Shown piece by piece: positions 42,876 to 55,095 of a stretch of 64,000 nucleotides of DNA. The translations under genes were made by a program, and so were the position numbers. Origin of the DNA: Rana temporaria (taxonomy: Eukaryota; Chordata; Amphibia; Anura; Ranidae); the NCBI RefSeq assembly GCF_905171775.1, contig NC_053489.1:595530081-595594080 (forward strand), in the 5' to 3' direction. Below the pieces are notes generated by a model. It did not search any database, was not told the origin of the DNA, and was given only the letters and a program-made list of their open reading frames with translations. Numbering within the stretch: the first letter of the stretch is position 1; each line of letters starts with the position of its first letter.

Positions 42876-44320
42876 TTATAAAGTCATTAAGCATTTCTGA
42901 ACCCTTTAAGAAACTCTTAGTCACAGTATTTCTTTAATAAAGATTTTTTTTTTTCAATTTTTGCATATTATCTATCCGACAATGCAGTAAAGTACACAAA
43001 TAAATTACAGTTTCATTAAAAAAAAGTCACTTTATTCATCAAATGTGCACAGCATTTGCAATTACAGCAGTTTGTTTTTTCAGTAACAATAAAAAGTTTT
43101 GAATGTTGCTTCATAAATACTTGATAAGTCAATTTACAAAAAAAGTTAAAGGCTAAACATGTGTCCTTTAAAACATTATAAAAAAAAAATAGAAAAAAAA
43201 CAAACAAAAAAAAACACCTTTAAAAGCATTCAAGGGAACTGAAGTTACAAGATGTTAATTTATGTGCTATTCTGACTTGGAATAAGTAAATAATTGTCCT
43301 GCAATACAGCAATCAGTCAAAGCCAAAGGTTGCTCATCCTATTGGCTCATGATTTATTTTTTCTGCCTACCAAAAAAAGGTGACATGACTCACAATGGAG
43401 CTCTTTGATGCTGTAGGGATTATTAATATAAATCTTTTACATAAAACAATGGTCTAATTCCCTTCTCTACCTTTTGTTATGACCCAAAAGGAAACATTAC
43501 CAGGTAACAAAGCTTAATGAATCACCTCCTGTGAGAGCTACCAGTTATAGCCTATTGCAGTACACATGAAAATAACATTGCAAAAACAATAATTATGACT
43601 TCCTTGTTCTGCAGATATTTTTGCTTTTACATTTCTGTTTTGTTTTAGTCTAGAATTACCTTTAAAGGCATATTAAGTAAAAGTCTCTAAGATTTTACTT
43701 TCAACAACTCTTCCCACACCCAATCAGGAGAAAAAATAAAAATAAAAAAATAGGCGTTACTCCTAACTGCTTCACTGAGCTGGCTAAAAAAAACAATTCG
43801 AGTTTTGACTATAACATTTTGGTATATCAGAGAATGGCCATTTGGTACATGATTTATCTCACATATGCAGCTAGTTGTCTCTTTTTCACTCAACACCGTC
43901 TAAAGGGACACTATGAATAAAATGTATATTTCTCTTGTGGAAAAAAGCCACGAAGGGACCATATTCAATATGTTTACTGGTTTTAATGTACATTGTAGAA
44001 TCAGCTTTACGGGGCTCTGATCAATTATTATTCATGTTATTGTATCCTCAGACTATTACAGAACTTGGCCTGCCAATATACATGGCTAAGGGTGCACACA
44101 TGAAAGAATCCAGGAACCAGTCGGTACATTAAAAAAAAAAAAAAAACATTAAAAGGCATGGCATAATCGATTCAATTGACTATATTAAGGTTAAAGTCAA
44201 CTAGCCTTCCAAACATTAGTAGACATAAAAAGCAGACACTTAGCAGAGCCTGTCTAAGCAGTGCACATATTTTATAGAGGGCCCCAGAAGGACCTAAACC
44301 CTAGAAACTCATTTATGTAA
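42876..44320. other. AT-rich, low-repeat sequence; possible distal 3' UTR
   Basis: On the minus strand an AATAAA lies about 43039-43034, followed by GTGACTTTTTTT. This is compatible with a distal polyadenylation site for a transcript entering from the right. No open frame of note. Confidence 0.3.
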
Positions 44321-44497
44321 GGCTGGCCATACACAGTTCAAATCTTGTCCGCTTCCCTGCTCCCTTTCCGGGAGAAGACAATGGCCTGGCTGAAGGAATT
44401 CTCACATCAACACTGTCTGTGTTGATGGTGGAATCAAGAAAATTTATTTTCTGCAACCCGTGGTTGCAGGAAAGAAATTTGCTCCATGTATGGCCGC
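44321..44497. mobile_element. MITE, GGCTGGCCATACACAG / CCATGTATGGCCGCC ends
   Basis: About 175 bp with inverse ends. An inner palindrome is based on CATCAACACTGTCTGTGTTGATG. Non-coding. Confidence 0.7.
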
Positions 44498-45616
44498 CAT
44501 AAGTCTTAACCAGCTCCTCTTAACAAGAGTCTTATTATCTGATGCCTCCCATAATTCACTGTTGGCCTATACCTATCAAGGGTCATCTCAACAACCAATA
44601 GTAAGGCATGGGGGACCTGAAGCTGACATTTGCATACTAATGAGTTATGTGTTTTGCGGTTCCTGGGGCACTCTACAACATACATGACTGTTCATATAGG
44701 AACCTCTAGATGCCATCTTTTAATGTATGGTGATAGGCTAGATGGTTTGCAGTTCATATTAAATACCAGCCCTAACTGTTAAAGTGCATTGGTTATATGG
44801 TTCCTTGGATGTGTTCCGCCATGTATTAGGCAATAGTGACAATACTATATCATTTAGTCACAGCAAAAAAAAAAAATTGCTTCAGACGGCCAGTAAAGTT
44901 AAGAGGAAATCTTTGATTTATTTTTTTAATACTCATTAACCTGATTGACTGTTTGAAGCAAACGCGGGTCATCTGCTGGACCTAATTAGACACAGTATTC
45001 ATTTATTTCTAGTGGAATAACTGATAGGCATTTCCTAAATATTATTTCAGATCACATAAAGGATGAAAATCAATTTAAATTTCAAATTCTGTATAATCAC
45101 ACATCCTGCTGTCACAATCCACTAAAAGACCCGATTTGAATACGTTCTTGCATACATACAAACAACTTCATTATGGCTCAAGAAAATCTTTTTAAAACCC
45201 TGCAATATGCCTCTTTCTTTCAAGCTAAATTTTGTCTGTGATTCTAAACTAAGCATGTAAACAGTCTACCCATATTAAAAATGCTCAACCCGTAATTTTA
45301 TTCATCTTCCTGTGAATCAGAACTCACAAAAAGGAAAAAAATTAATTTATCATACCCAAAGCTATGCAACTATGATTATACTTTTAGGTAGGGAAGTAAA
45401 ATACTATGCAATTCTAAAATGATTACCGCTTCCTCAGATATAGCAAAGAACTGGGAAGTGTGTCATTTTTGGTATTTTACTATGATTTTAGAGGATATCA
45501 AATTATTTGCCTAACCCGCTGCTCTATTTTACATCTCACTGCCAGTATAAAAATAACAAAATATACTTTCAAAAATAGTTTAATGAATATAATTCAAAGT
45601 CTTAACTAATAGATTA
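44498..45616. other. Low-repeat non-coding sequence
   Basis: Nothing recognised beyond A-runs. Confidence 0.35.
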
Positions 45617-45888
45617 TTAAAGGGGGGGTTCCTCCTAAAAGTTCTTCTATAAAGATTATACTTGAGGGGGAGGTAGGGAAGGGAGCTGTACATAATGATA
45701 CAACCAGGGATCTTGCCTCCCCCTCAGCACTTAGGTATGTCAAAAGCCTTTTTTCAGGTTTCTAGTCTACTGACGAAACGGTTACCAAAAAGACCTGCTC
45801 TTGGCAACTGCTTCCAGAAGGGGTTCATACAAAGCCCCAAGATGGCAAGTTCACTAGGGTAGAAAACTTTTAGGTAAAACCCCTTTAA
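45617..45888. mobile_element. TTAA-flanked MITE, AAAGGGGGGGTTCCTCC ends
   Basis: TTAA at 45617-45620 and 45885-45888. The ends AAAGGGGGGGTTCCTCC and GGTAAAACCCCTTT are inverse-like. Confidence 0.75.
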
Positions 45889-47249
45889 GCAGAGAATGTA
45901 AGGCAGTGACATCATTTCTGTGGACCCTCAACAAAAATTCTAGCAATAACGTATGTTGCATATATTTTGTTTTGCTAAATATGATAATCAAGTGCATTTT
46001 GGACTTCAGTGAACAGACCTCTAAAACTAACTTTTACAGACCTTAATTAGAAAACAGTGCATGGATGAAAGTAAGAAGCACCATAATCATTAGAACCAAT
46101 CAGAATTCACCTTATTGACAAAATAATTTTTGATTGGCTTCAATAAAGGTTACACTTCCATTTCGCACTTTTCTCTTAGAACTATTTTACTGAAAGGTCT
46201 AATTATCTCTAATACCAACTACTGGGGTTCTAATTATATGAGGCACATAGTTATCAAACACCCTTGAATGTAAAAGTCACATGGTGAAAACCTGCACTTG
46301 CAAAGCAGGACTAACTATAACATTCTATTGGATCAGTGGACAGAAAAAAAAAACATTTTATATATAAAAGAACATGAAATTGCATCCACATATGTAATTA
46401 CTACAGAGTTTTATCAAAAAGAAAAACTAAGATGGAGTCTCAGTCTAAGGGGCTATCTAACCAGAAAAGGACCTTAGGAGAAAAACAGAGTGGACCGAAG
46501 AACTACAGTGTCAAGTATTTCAAAAGAATTTCAAGCTGAGGACAAATCTATTACATATGTGTGTGGGTGAAAATGTTATATGTAGCTCTTTATAGTTTAA
46601 GTTGCTTTAAGGAATAGCCCAGGAACATGAAAAGCAATCTGCTATATTCTGTTGTTATACATTCCAATAAAAGAATAGAATTCATGTATATATCTGGTCT
46701 TCTTGTTCATTAAATGAGAGAGAAAGAGACAAAAACCTGTAGGTTAAGAATTATGGCTCCCATACGTATTTCTAACAAGCCTTAAAATATTATTGTGGCT
46801 TTATCATGGTTAGATAAAATAATCTGTTGATACAAGATGCCAACCACTATTTCAGTGCAGTTATAAAAACTCGAGCATGTACACCTTCATTTGGAAAGGT
46901 GTACCAATATCACTTGGTAGGCAAAGTTAAAGAGAGGTTGGTAAAACACAGGCAGCCATATTGGTTAAGTGTCTAAGCTGACCAAATCCACTTCCACCTT
47001 TTATGCTTAAAAAATGACTTTATGTGGTATATATAGAAAATCTAAATATACATTATGTATCTATTGATAGTGCATTCACGTTTAAAATTTAGCCAGGCAA
47101 GTTGTCTATATGTTAAAAATGCTTCCGTGTTTGTTGTGTAGACATGCAATTTTTATTATTTCATCAACACCATTAATTTCAAGCTTTAACTTAAAGCTCT
47201 GAAAGTTTTATTTTTTTTTACTTTTTTAATATCTATAATAAATATTATC
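45889..47249. other. Low-repeat AT-rich non-coding sequence
   Basis: No element ends or good frame. It could be part of a long minus-strand 3' UTR or simply intergenic. Confidence 0.3.
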
Positions 47250-47846
47250 TTTATATAATAAATATATTTTATTGGTTTATTTTATAAGAAAATAAAAATG
47301 TCCTTCTTAAGGTCGTCATAGTCTCCTTGTTTATCCAACAATTGCAAGAAAATTACATAACATTTAAACAAATCATTGTAACATTGTACATTTTCAGAAA
47401 TCACAAGAGATCATAGGCATTCAAGAAAAAAAACTTGATTGAACGTTCAATAGAACCATTTATACATACAGCGTACCTTTTTGAATGCAAACTTTAACCA
47501 AACGCTGGATTCCATTGGTATTCCACAGTCTTGCTTTGTGAAATTCATTTTTTTGTTTTTTGTTTGTTATTTTTTTTGTTTTTTGTAATAAGGCAAGTAA
47601 AAACATAATACTTTAAAAGCAGTTAATAGTTCTTTAAAATGTATATATAAATGGTTTTCAGTCTCCAGTGTTTCCGATGCACGTCAGTTGAAGCTTCTTT
47701 CATAATTTAGGCAGCAGAGTCAATCTACACACGCTTATTAGAGTGACTCTGAATGCAAAACAGTCCAACAATCACATTCTCTAGCTCTTTAAGAAAGATA
47801 TTTTTCAAGATCGCAGCTGAGGTTCACAGGAGGAGTGTGCAGTGAC
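47250..47846 (-). CDS. Candidate terminal exon and 3' UTR of an unidentified gene
   Basis: On the minus strand CCTCTATTTATCCACAG ends at 47847, a plausible 3' splice site. After one base completing a split codon, the frame reads Ser-Leu-His-Thr-Pro-Pro-Val-Asn-Leu-Ser-Cys-Asp-Leu-Glu-Lys-Tyr-Leu-Ser-stop (47845-47789). About 500 bases of AT-rich sequence follow, with two AATAAA signals (47281-47276 and 47273-47268) and UAUUUAUU-type strings. The surrounding low transposon density fits an exon. I do not recognise the peptide. Eighteen codons are weak evidence and the site may be chance. Confidence 0.25.
47268..47281 (-). promoter_or_regulatory. Tandem AATAAA polyadenylation-type signals
   Basis: TTTATTGG and GGTTTATT on the plus strand give two AATAAA hexamers eight bases apart on the minus strand. 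They matter only if the upstream exon is real. Confidence 0.35.
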
Positions 47847-48617
47847 CTGTGGATAAATAGAGGTCTTTCAGTTTCAGGTTTAATTATCCCCAATGAATGA
47901 GGACTTGCAAAATGATATGAAAATTATAAACACCTAAAAAAAAAAAATAGAGCTTTGCTGTTGAAGATAGTATTGGAATTTCCAGCATCATTAAAAGGTA
48001 AAATTTATTGCTCACAGCAAATGAAAAGATGCCTATCCATGTATTTCCCTGTCATTAGGTTACACAGGGCACAGAGCTGCAGATAAATTATAATTACCAG
48101 CAGCAGATAGAGCAATTTAAAAACCAGTTTAGGATAACAAAATACAGCATTGCAACTGCCAGCACTAGCAGAAATTCAACATGAAAAAGAAAATGCAACA
48201 TGTTTATTAATTAACCTGGTCAAAAAATAATGGGCCTTATTATAGTAGAGCTGAAAAGGAAAGGTGTTGGCCACAGCAGCCACAAAAATTCAATATGTTT
48301 ATTTATTATTTTGCGCAGGTCAGAAAACAAAACCAAGCATCCGGTTGGTTGCTATGGGCCACACCTCCTCTTTTCTTTTTCTGATTTAAAAGAGTTTTCC
48401 ATATATATTTAAAGGCCATACATAAAGTACACTATTTTAACAAAAATTATAATAATCATAAACTCTTTACATTCCACACAGGAAATTCCAAATGTTTTCT
48501 TGCAGCTATAAAATGACATACAATAATTACTAATAATACGAAGAAGCAATATGCGTAAAAGCAACAAAGACAATGTTAGTCCTTAATAAAAGAAAACTTT
48601 TTCCCCACCTACCTTCT
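47847..48617. other. Non-coding, possible intron end
   Basis: If the terminal exon is real this is intron. CTGAAAC/CTGAAAG strings within 40 bases could serve as branch points. Otherwise featureless. Confidence 0.3.
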
Positions 48618-49036
48618 TTAAGGTAGAACTATAGGCAAAACTTTTTTTTTTCATTTTGGATAGAGTAAGGGAGGGTATTAACCCCTATAATATTTTTTTC
48701 CCAATTGCGGAGATTTACCATCACTTCCTATCCCATAGCCAAACAGGAAGTGAGAGGAAAACCAGGAAAATTAAGGGAATTCCTTAGGGACCCCCAGGAC
48801 ACCAGAACAAGTGTCCCTATTGGAAAATTTCCCCTCTATTACTTTTCTAGGGACACCCCAAAATTTGGGATTTTACTTTCACTTTCAATGATAACGGTAA
48901 ACAGGACAAATAGAGAGGGTGAATCTTCCCTAACGGGGGGGGGGGGGGCACAGACAGCAATGAAAACTTGACAAGTGTTCTAATCCCTCTTCCCTCTATC
49001 CAAAACTAAAAATTGTTGCCTTTAGTTATACTTTAA
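48618..49036. mobile_element. TTAA-flanked MITE, GTAGAACTATAGGC family, complete
   Basis: TTAA at 48618-48621 and 49033-49036. The ends GGTAGAACTATAGGCAAAA and TTGCCTTTAGTTATAC are inverse-like. It holds a CACTTCCTATCCC..AACAGGAAGTGAG hairpin and a 14-base G-run. Partial copies: 6404, 35527 and 36950. Confidence 0.85.
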
Positions 49037-49611
49037 TCCTTAAAGCTAAACTTCAGACAAACAGCTAACTAAAGTAAAATACATATATGTGGGCTGTTTT
49101 ACTGCTCAAATAGTTTGTTTTTCTGCCCCTCCCCAGTCCTGACCTGACCTTTATTTACTTCAGTTAAAGTGGTTGTAAACCTCTCAAATGAAAAATGAAC
49201 AAAGCATATCCTTCTACAGTGTGTGCTTACCTAAATCCAAAGCACCCAGTGTGATTTCCTTCTCCTCTCTTATTCCTCTGCTATCTGCATAAAACACCTC
49301 TGAAAGTCTATGCCAATACCAGACAATCCTGGGAGATGGTTCTGCCCCCCAGCACACAGCAGGGGATTGACATACTCAGCTATGCATCTTTCCCTATGAG
49401 ATGTAAAGAGGGGGTGTGTGCTTTCCTTCCACTCAGATCTCAGATTACATTCTGCTCCCTGCTGTATGCCGTGCAGTGTGTGACATCAGATTCCTGCCCC
49501 CTGCCTTCTGGAGATAAGAAATGCTGTGTACATTTTAGAATTTAAAGCGGAGGTTCCGCGGCCAATCTTTTTTTTGTGTGTGCATTCAATGGGGTTTTAG
49601 ATCAGAACAAA

Positions 49612-50277
49612 GGGCCAGATTCACAGAAGAGATACGACGGCGTTTCTCTGAAACGCCGTCGTATCTCTCAGAGTATCTATGCGACTGATTCATAGAATCA
49701 GTTACGCATAGATAGCCCTTAGATCCGACAGGTGTAATTGACTTACACCGTCGGATCTTAGGATGCAATACCTCGGCCGCCGCTGGGTGGAGTTTGCGTC
49801 GTATTCCAGCGTCGGGTATGCAAATTAGCAGTTACGGCAATTCACAAAGGTTTTTCCCGTCGTTACGTCGGCGCAAGTCTTAGTTTCCCGTCGCAAAATT
49901 AGCGGTACTTTAACATGGTGTAAAATTACTCCACCATGTTAAAGTATGCCCGTCGTTCCTGCGTCGCTTTTGAATTTTTTGTTTTTCCCGGCGTAAGTAC
50001 GTTACGCATGTCGCGATTCACAAACACGTCGCGCCGCCGTAATTTCGCGCAAAGCACGTCGGGAAAATTGCGAACAGAGCATGCACAGTACGTCCGGCGC
50101 GGGAGCGGGCTTGCGCCGGACATGTTTACGGGCGGGCTTGCGCCGGACATGTTTACGATACACCGCCGCAAGTTTACAGGTAAGTGCTTTGTGGATCGGG
50201 CACTAACACTGAAAACTTGCGGCGGTGTAACGTAAACGGGTTACGTTACACGGCCGCAATTGTACCTGAATCTGGCC
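49612..50277. mobile_element. Fourth-level Harbinger-like MITE, GGGCCAGATTCACAG ends
   Basis: The ends GGGCCAGATTCACAG and ACCTGAATCTGGCCC are inverse. It contains GACGGCGTTTCTCTGAAACG and a direct repeat of GGGCTTGCGCCGGACATGTT (about 50107 and 50134). Confidence 0.9.
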
Positions 50278-50405
50278 CCTAGTTCTCACTTGTTAGGTGT
50301 CTAAAACCATCCCCCGTCCATTTTCGTGTAAAATATAAACTTTTAAAAACCGATGTAGGCATTTCCCATTTTGCTTGTGGGCATTGTGAAGCCCACAAGC
50401 ACTTA

Positions 50406-51116
50406 GGGCCAAATCCTCAAAGATCCTGCCTAACTTATCTTTTCCCATTTAAGTTACATTGCCTTAAAATTTCTACCTAAGTGCCCGATCCACAAAGCAC
50501 TTACCTAGAAATTTCAGGCCGTGTAACTTAAATGTCTCCGGCGCATGGCGGTCCTCTTCTGCAGGGGGCGATGACAATTTAAATGAGGCGCGCTCCCGCG
50601 CCGGCCGTACTGCGCATGCTTGTGACGTCATTTTCCCGACGGGCAGCGCGCGAAATTACGTTACGCCGGGCTTTGTGGATTGCGACGGGACAATAAAGTT
50701 GCGTCGGGAAAAAAAAAAGTTACGCGCCGAAAAAAAAAATTCAAAATTTAAAAAAAATCGCGGCGATCGAAAAAAAGGTCTGTTTTTACAAGGTGTAACT
50801 AGTTTACACTTTGTAAAAGCAGAACTAATTTTACGTATGCAAACGTAAACTTACGCAGAAAACACAAAGCTGAAAAGCTTTGTGGATCTCCGTAAGTCCT
50901 CATTTGCATACGCGAAGCGGCATTTCGACTCGAAATGCCCCCAGCGGCGGATGCGGTACTGCATCCTAAGATCCGACAGTGTAAGTCTCTTACAGATGTC
51001 GGATCTTCTGACTATCTTTGGAAAAATCCTTCTGAGGATCAGTTCCAAAGATAGGCACAGGGATACGCAGGCTGAACAGCAGTTCCGCCTGTGTATCTCC
51101 TTTGAGGATTTGGCCC
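50406..51116. mobile_element. Fourth-level Harbinger-like MITE, GGGCCAAATCCTCAAAG ends, TSD TTA
   Basis: TTA at 50403-50405 and 51117-51119. The ends GGGCCAAATCCTCAAAG and CTTTGAGGATTTGGCCC are inverse. Closest relative is the outer part of 29577-32357. Confidence 0.9.
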
Positions 51117-51860
51117 TTACTTCCTGAAAGCGGTGAATGCTCATCTCCCAGTATTCACCGCTCTTTCCCATGCATGTGTAGTGTTTACGGCGATCTGCGC
51201 CGTAAACATCCTGGTTGCCATCACAACGGGCGACTCTGCTCCCAGGAGACATTGCAGAGAGCTCCCAGTGAACACTGCGGCACCGGGGAAAAGAGTGGAG
51301 ACGCCTACTCCCGCGGGAGGAAAGACTGGAAGTCCAACTTTAAAAAGGCTATTTTACGGTATTTAAATTAGTTTAAAAAAAATGTGGTGCAGTGCTCACG
51401 ATAACATATGAAAGGAGGTTCATTTCACCTTAATGTATCAAATTAGGCAAGTCATGTCAGGGGGCATAAGTAAGCGTTTACAACCACTTTAAACAATATA
51501 GCTGCGTCACCCCCCCCGGCTCCCAGCCTGTGATTAAACAGTGAAGGAGCAGCAATACACATATGAGGTCACCCTTTTTCTCTCTCTTCCTGTCAGCATG
51601 TTCTTTGTCAACACAAGTTTAAGTAGCAGAGCTGTTTGGCTTTTACTGCAGCCCTTTCCTCTCCCGGTCTGATTGCTGTACATTTGTACAAAAGGCTAAA
51701 TTCAATTTTGGGCGTTTTTATTAGCAGCATTTAAAAATATTTTAATATATATATATATATAATTGTATTTATTGATATTTTATATCTGTCTGGAGTTCAG
51801 CTTTAAGTAACAAGAACCACTACATACGTGTAACAGTTTAAGTGCACTATAGGAGTCTTT

Positions 51861-52093
51861 GGCCTCGTACACACGGCCGAGTTTCTCGGCAAAAACCAGC
51901 AAGAAGCTTGCTGGGTTGTTTTTTTTTGCAGAGGAAACCGGTCGTGTGTTCACTTGTCAACGAGGAAACCGACGAGGATCTCGCCGGGCCAAAAAGAGAA
52001 CATGTTCTCTATTTCCTTGACGGCAATGGAAAAATTTGGCTCGCCGAGATCCTCGGCGGCATCACAAGGTTTCTCGGCCATGTGTACGCGGCC
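51861..52093. mobile_element. MITE, GGCCTCGTACACACGGCC ends
   Basis: The right end CCATGTGTACGCGGCC pairs with the left. AAGAGAACATGTTCTCTATT core as in 42605-42875. Confidence 0.85.
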
Positions 52094-53214
52094 TTAATGT
52101 GTCCATATAAAGATAATTTATTATTTTCCACTTCACATGATGGAAATAAAGGATATCTGATGTAAAATAAACAGTAATAAAAGATGATTTTCTCGGAGAT
52201 GAGCCCAGAATATAAGGCTGTTGGATACAGACCTTAAAAAGAAATAAAATTTGCAAAAAACAACAATAGCTTGTGGGTTGATTTTTTTTAAAACCTAGAA
52301 TATATTTTTACGTTCGCTCTTTTAAACTACATTTACCTATTTAGTAGCAATTTTAGTTAATATATACTTCCTGCAGCTCATGTGCAATGCACACTGTCTG
52401 CGTCTGTTAGGTGAGTTCCTGAAGTTGGATTATCACTGGCTGTCCAATGGTCCAATAAACAAGACGTTGGGTCCAGAAGGAGAATCAGAGAGGATGGCAG
52501 CAGTAAGGAACAGAAAAAAAGAGCTGTCATTATGAGAGGAGGGAAATTCAGAGGAAAGTTTGCCCTAAAGTGGACCCCCCCCCCCCCCCCCCCCAAAAAC
52601 CCCAAAAGCCCTGCTGCATGTTGACTTTCAAACATCCTCAATTCATTGTAAGTACAATCAAAGCTTTATTTTTATACTTACATTTGATGTCATTGCACGT
52701 CCTGGTTTCCCAGAACACTGGTGACGTAGCCATAGCTTCACGCTAGCCCCTTGGGAAAGCTGCATCATCGAGATTTTGTCTGTAAACTGAGAAATCTTGC
52801 AAGACCTCAGGGGAAAATACTTTTTTTCCACCAAGAGATCTGCCCGAGTTCTGGTGCTGATGTCATTGGTGGGCTGGCACAGAAAATGTGGTAGGTATGG
52901 CTGCCCACCCTTAACATCTGCTTTCAAGAGGGCAGTGCGGTTTTAAAGCAAGGGGTGGGAAAAGACATTTGAAAATGAGAATAGACGAGGCAGATAATAT
53001 AAGCTATACGTAGCTCCTTCATTCACAGGAAAATGTGAATGAATGACACAGCTGTGTGGGTGGAGCCCCTCAAAGCCGTGCTGTTTTCAAAAAGTAACAG
53101 GTTGCAGTATTCCGCTGTCACAGGGTGGGAAACACTGGCGGTGTATAGTAGAATGCTACATATTACACGCTAAATATGGGCGTAACATGTAAAATCTCCT
53201 AAAGGAGAACTTTG
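52094..53214. other. Mostly unique non-coding sequence
   Basis: A C-run of about 22 bases lies at 52577-52594 and following. No gene recognised. Confidence 0.35.
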
Positions 53215-53540
53215 AAGGCGTGGGTCACTTAGTTCTGCAGTCCTGTGACCCATATTCAGCCTGCTGTCAGGTAACACCAGAAGGCTGGTCCAGGCTCTGC
53301 AGGAATCCTGACAATAATGTCGGAATCCTCCCAGATGCCTGACTGGCAGCTGCCTCAGCCTTTCAGTGCACCACTGAGATCCTGAGCCAGCTGCTCCTGC
53401 CCCCTCCTCTGCCTGGCGCTCCAGTGAGAAGAGAGTGGTAACTGACAGTCACCAATCTCTGCCCACTGAAGACCCAGAACAAGGTGATCAGTGGTGTTTG
53501 ATCGCTCGGTTCTTGGTCTTAGAATCAGAGGAGACAGATG
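53215..53540. repeat. Dispersed repeat, inverted relative of 63505-63815
   Basis: Read on the minus strand, CCAAGAACCGAGCGATCA and GCAGAGATTGGTGACTGTCA resemble AGAACCGATCACATGG and GTAACTCTAAGTCACCG in the other copy. Ends not defined. Confidence 0.4.
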
Positions 53541-54792
53541 CATCATCCACCTAGGTGAATATGTTTGTTTGTTTTTTTGGAAATCCTGCACTTTTCTTTT
53601 AATTAAGTAATTTATGTCTTATGATTAAAAAAATTAAAAATAGGAAATTTTACATTAATGCAAGCCTTCTATTTTAAAAATAACAGTATAATATCAGCAG
53701 CAGTGATCAGCAATGAAGCATCTAGGCCTAAATAATGCAAGTTTATCCCTGTCATATTTATGATTACTACAAAACAAAGCACGTATCATAAGCCAACCAC
53801 AAAAGCATATAAATAATGAACTGTCCATCTATGAAACAGTTTAACACAGGTTATCAATAATTCATTTGTGTGAAAACTTTTATCTTTTAATGTTTTGAAA
53901 AAGGCTTTATTGTGCTTGTGTCTTTTATTTTATTTTTTGTATTTTTTATTGAAAGGGATTTGTTTATTTTCACACTGTGGTGTAGAGATGCTTTACTTTA
54001 TTACATCTGTCTGCTGCCTCTACACCTTAATAAATAATGTAATGCTGAGCTTAACACAAAGCAGCTAAAGCTTGTGATTTTCAAACCTTCATATATAGAA
54101 AATGTATATGACAGTTGTATCTCTCACCGGGGGAAAAAAAATATTTTTACAATGTATTATTTATTAAAGGTCATGTCCACCCAAAACCAAGATTCCAGTT
54201 GTGCGTGTAATCTTATATCTCTTAGGATACCAGGTGATTAAATATTCCAACCACAACTCCTAGTTTGCTCAATGGATACATTCATTAAAAAGATATTAGA
54301 GGTCAGCAGGTGCACTAACCAAGTGGTGCTATACCATCAAAGAGGTACCAGTTGGGGAAAAAACTGACCTCTTAGAATATAAATTAGTGATAGGCTGTAA
54401 CTCACAGTAGCCAGTAAGGAACTGGAACTACAGTGGACCTAAACATAAGTTATCACAGGGTGTTCTTTTTTTAAATATTTTTTATTCGTGTATTACAAAT
54501 GTGCATGGGGTGTATTGTTTTTATGTTTTTCTTTATATAAGGAGTGAGTAGTAGTATTAAAATTTCATGTAAATTAATTTTTACGACAATAAATCTTATC
54601 TTATGTCATGGCCTGCACCCAAGAAGACCCTTCAAATACTCGGCAGGACTTGGCTTCAACCATGTACCAGTTGCCTGTTGCTTCCAATTTTTCTGGGGTC
54701 TTTTTGATGCAATTGCACGCACTGACTGGCTTATCAGCCAATGAAATGCTGTCTCTTCGTCCATTCAAGTTCAAATATGGAAAAATTGTCAA
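53541..54792. other. Unique non-coding sequence
   Basis: AT-rich; the open frame at 54608-54892 runs into the next MITE and has no recognisable domain. Confidence 0.35.
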
Positions 54793-55095
54793 TCCGGGTT
54801 CACGCTATTCGTTTTTTTTTCGTTCAACCCCGGTTGAGCGAAAAAAACTGTCAGCTCTAGTCGGAGACACTGTACTAACTATGCGGGGTTAATACAGTGA
54901 TCTCCCCCGCTGAGCTGTTGTGTTCTGACAGGACCAGAACACTCCGTTATTGGCTTATAGTGCTGATCGGGAGTTGGCCGGATGCTAGTCTTCCAGCATA
55001 CACATCCAGACCGACATATACACAGGCAGAATGTCGACTGTTTTTTTGTTAAACCGGCAAATATCTCCTTACTTTCTGCCCGTGTGTACGGGTCT
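54793..55095. mobile_element. MITE, diverged relative of 36497 and 40993
   Basis: It contains CGTTCAACCCCGGTTGAGCG palindrome and CTGTCAGCTCTAGTCGGAG, ending CCGTGTGTACGGG. Left end is poorly conserved. Confidence 0.55.

Larger units (their letters stand above)
49542..51343. mobile_element. Third-level TTAA element
   Basis: TTAA at 49542-49545 and 51340-51343. The left end AAAGCGGAGGTTCC and right end GGAAGTCCAACTTT are diverged inverses. Sequence near the right end (ACTCCCGCGGGAG, CTCCCAGGAGACATT) fits the 16199 and 60420 family. It carries two Harbinger-like MITEs. Confidence 0.7.
49164..51492. mobile_element. Second-level TTAA element
   Basis: TTAA at 49164-49167 and 51489-51492. The ends AAAGTGGTTGTAAACC and GTTTACAACCACTTT are exact inverses. 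Own sequence is 49164-49541 and 51344-51492; family as at 33534-33943. Confidence 0.85.
49040..51806. mobile_element. Outer TTAA element of a four-level nest
   Basis: TTAA at 49040-49043, left end AAAGCTAAACTTCAGAC. The right end is GTCTGGAGTTCAGCTTTAA at about 51788-51806. Only 49040-49163 and 51493-51806 belong to this layer; everything between is younger insertion. A partial relative is at 8057. Confidence 0.75.

Noticed and set aside
54608..54892. 94-residue frame starting Met-Ala-Cys-Thr-Gln-Glu-Asp-Pro
   Set aside because: It reads into a MITE at its 3' end, shows no recognisable domain, and has no splice or polyadenylation context I can support.
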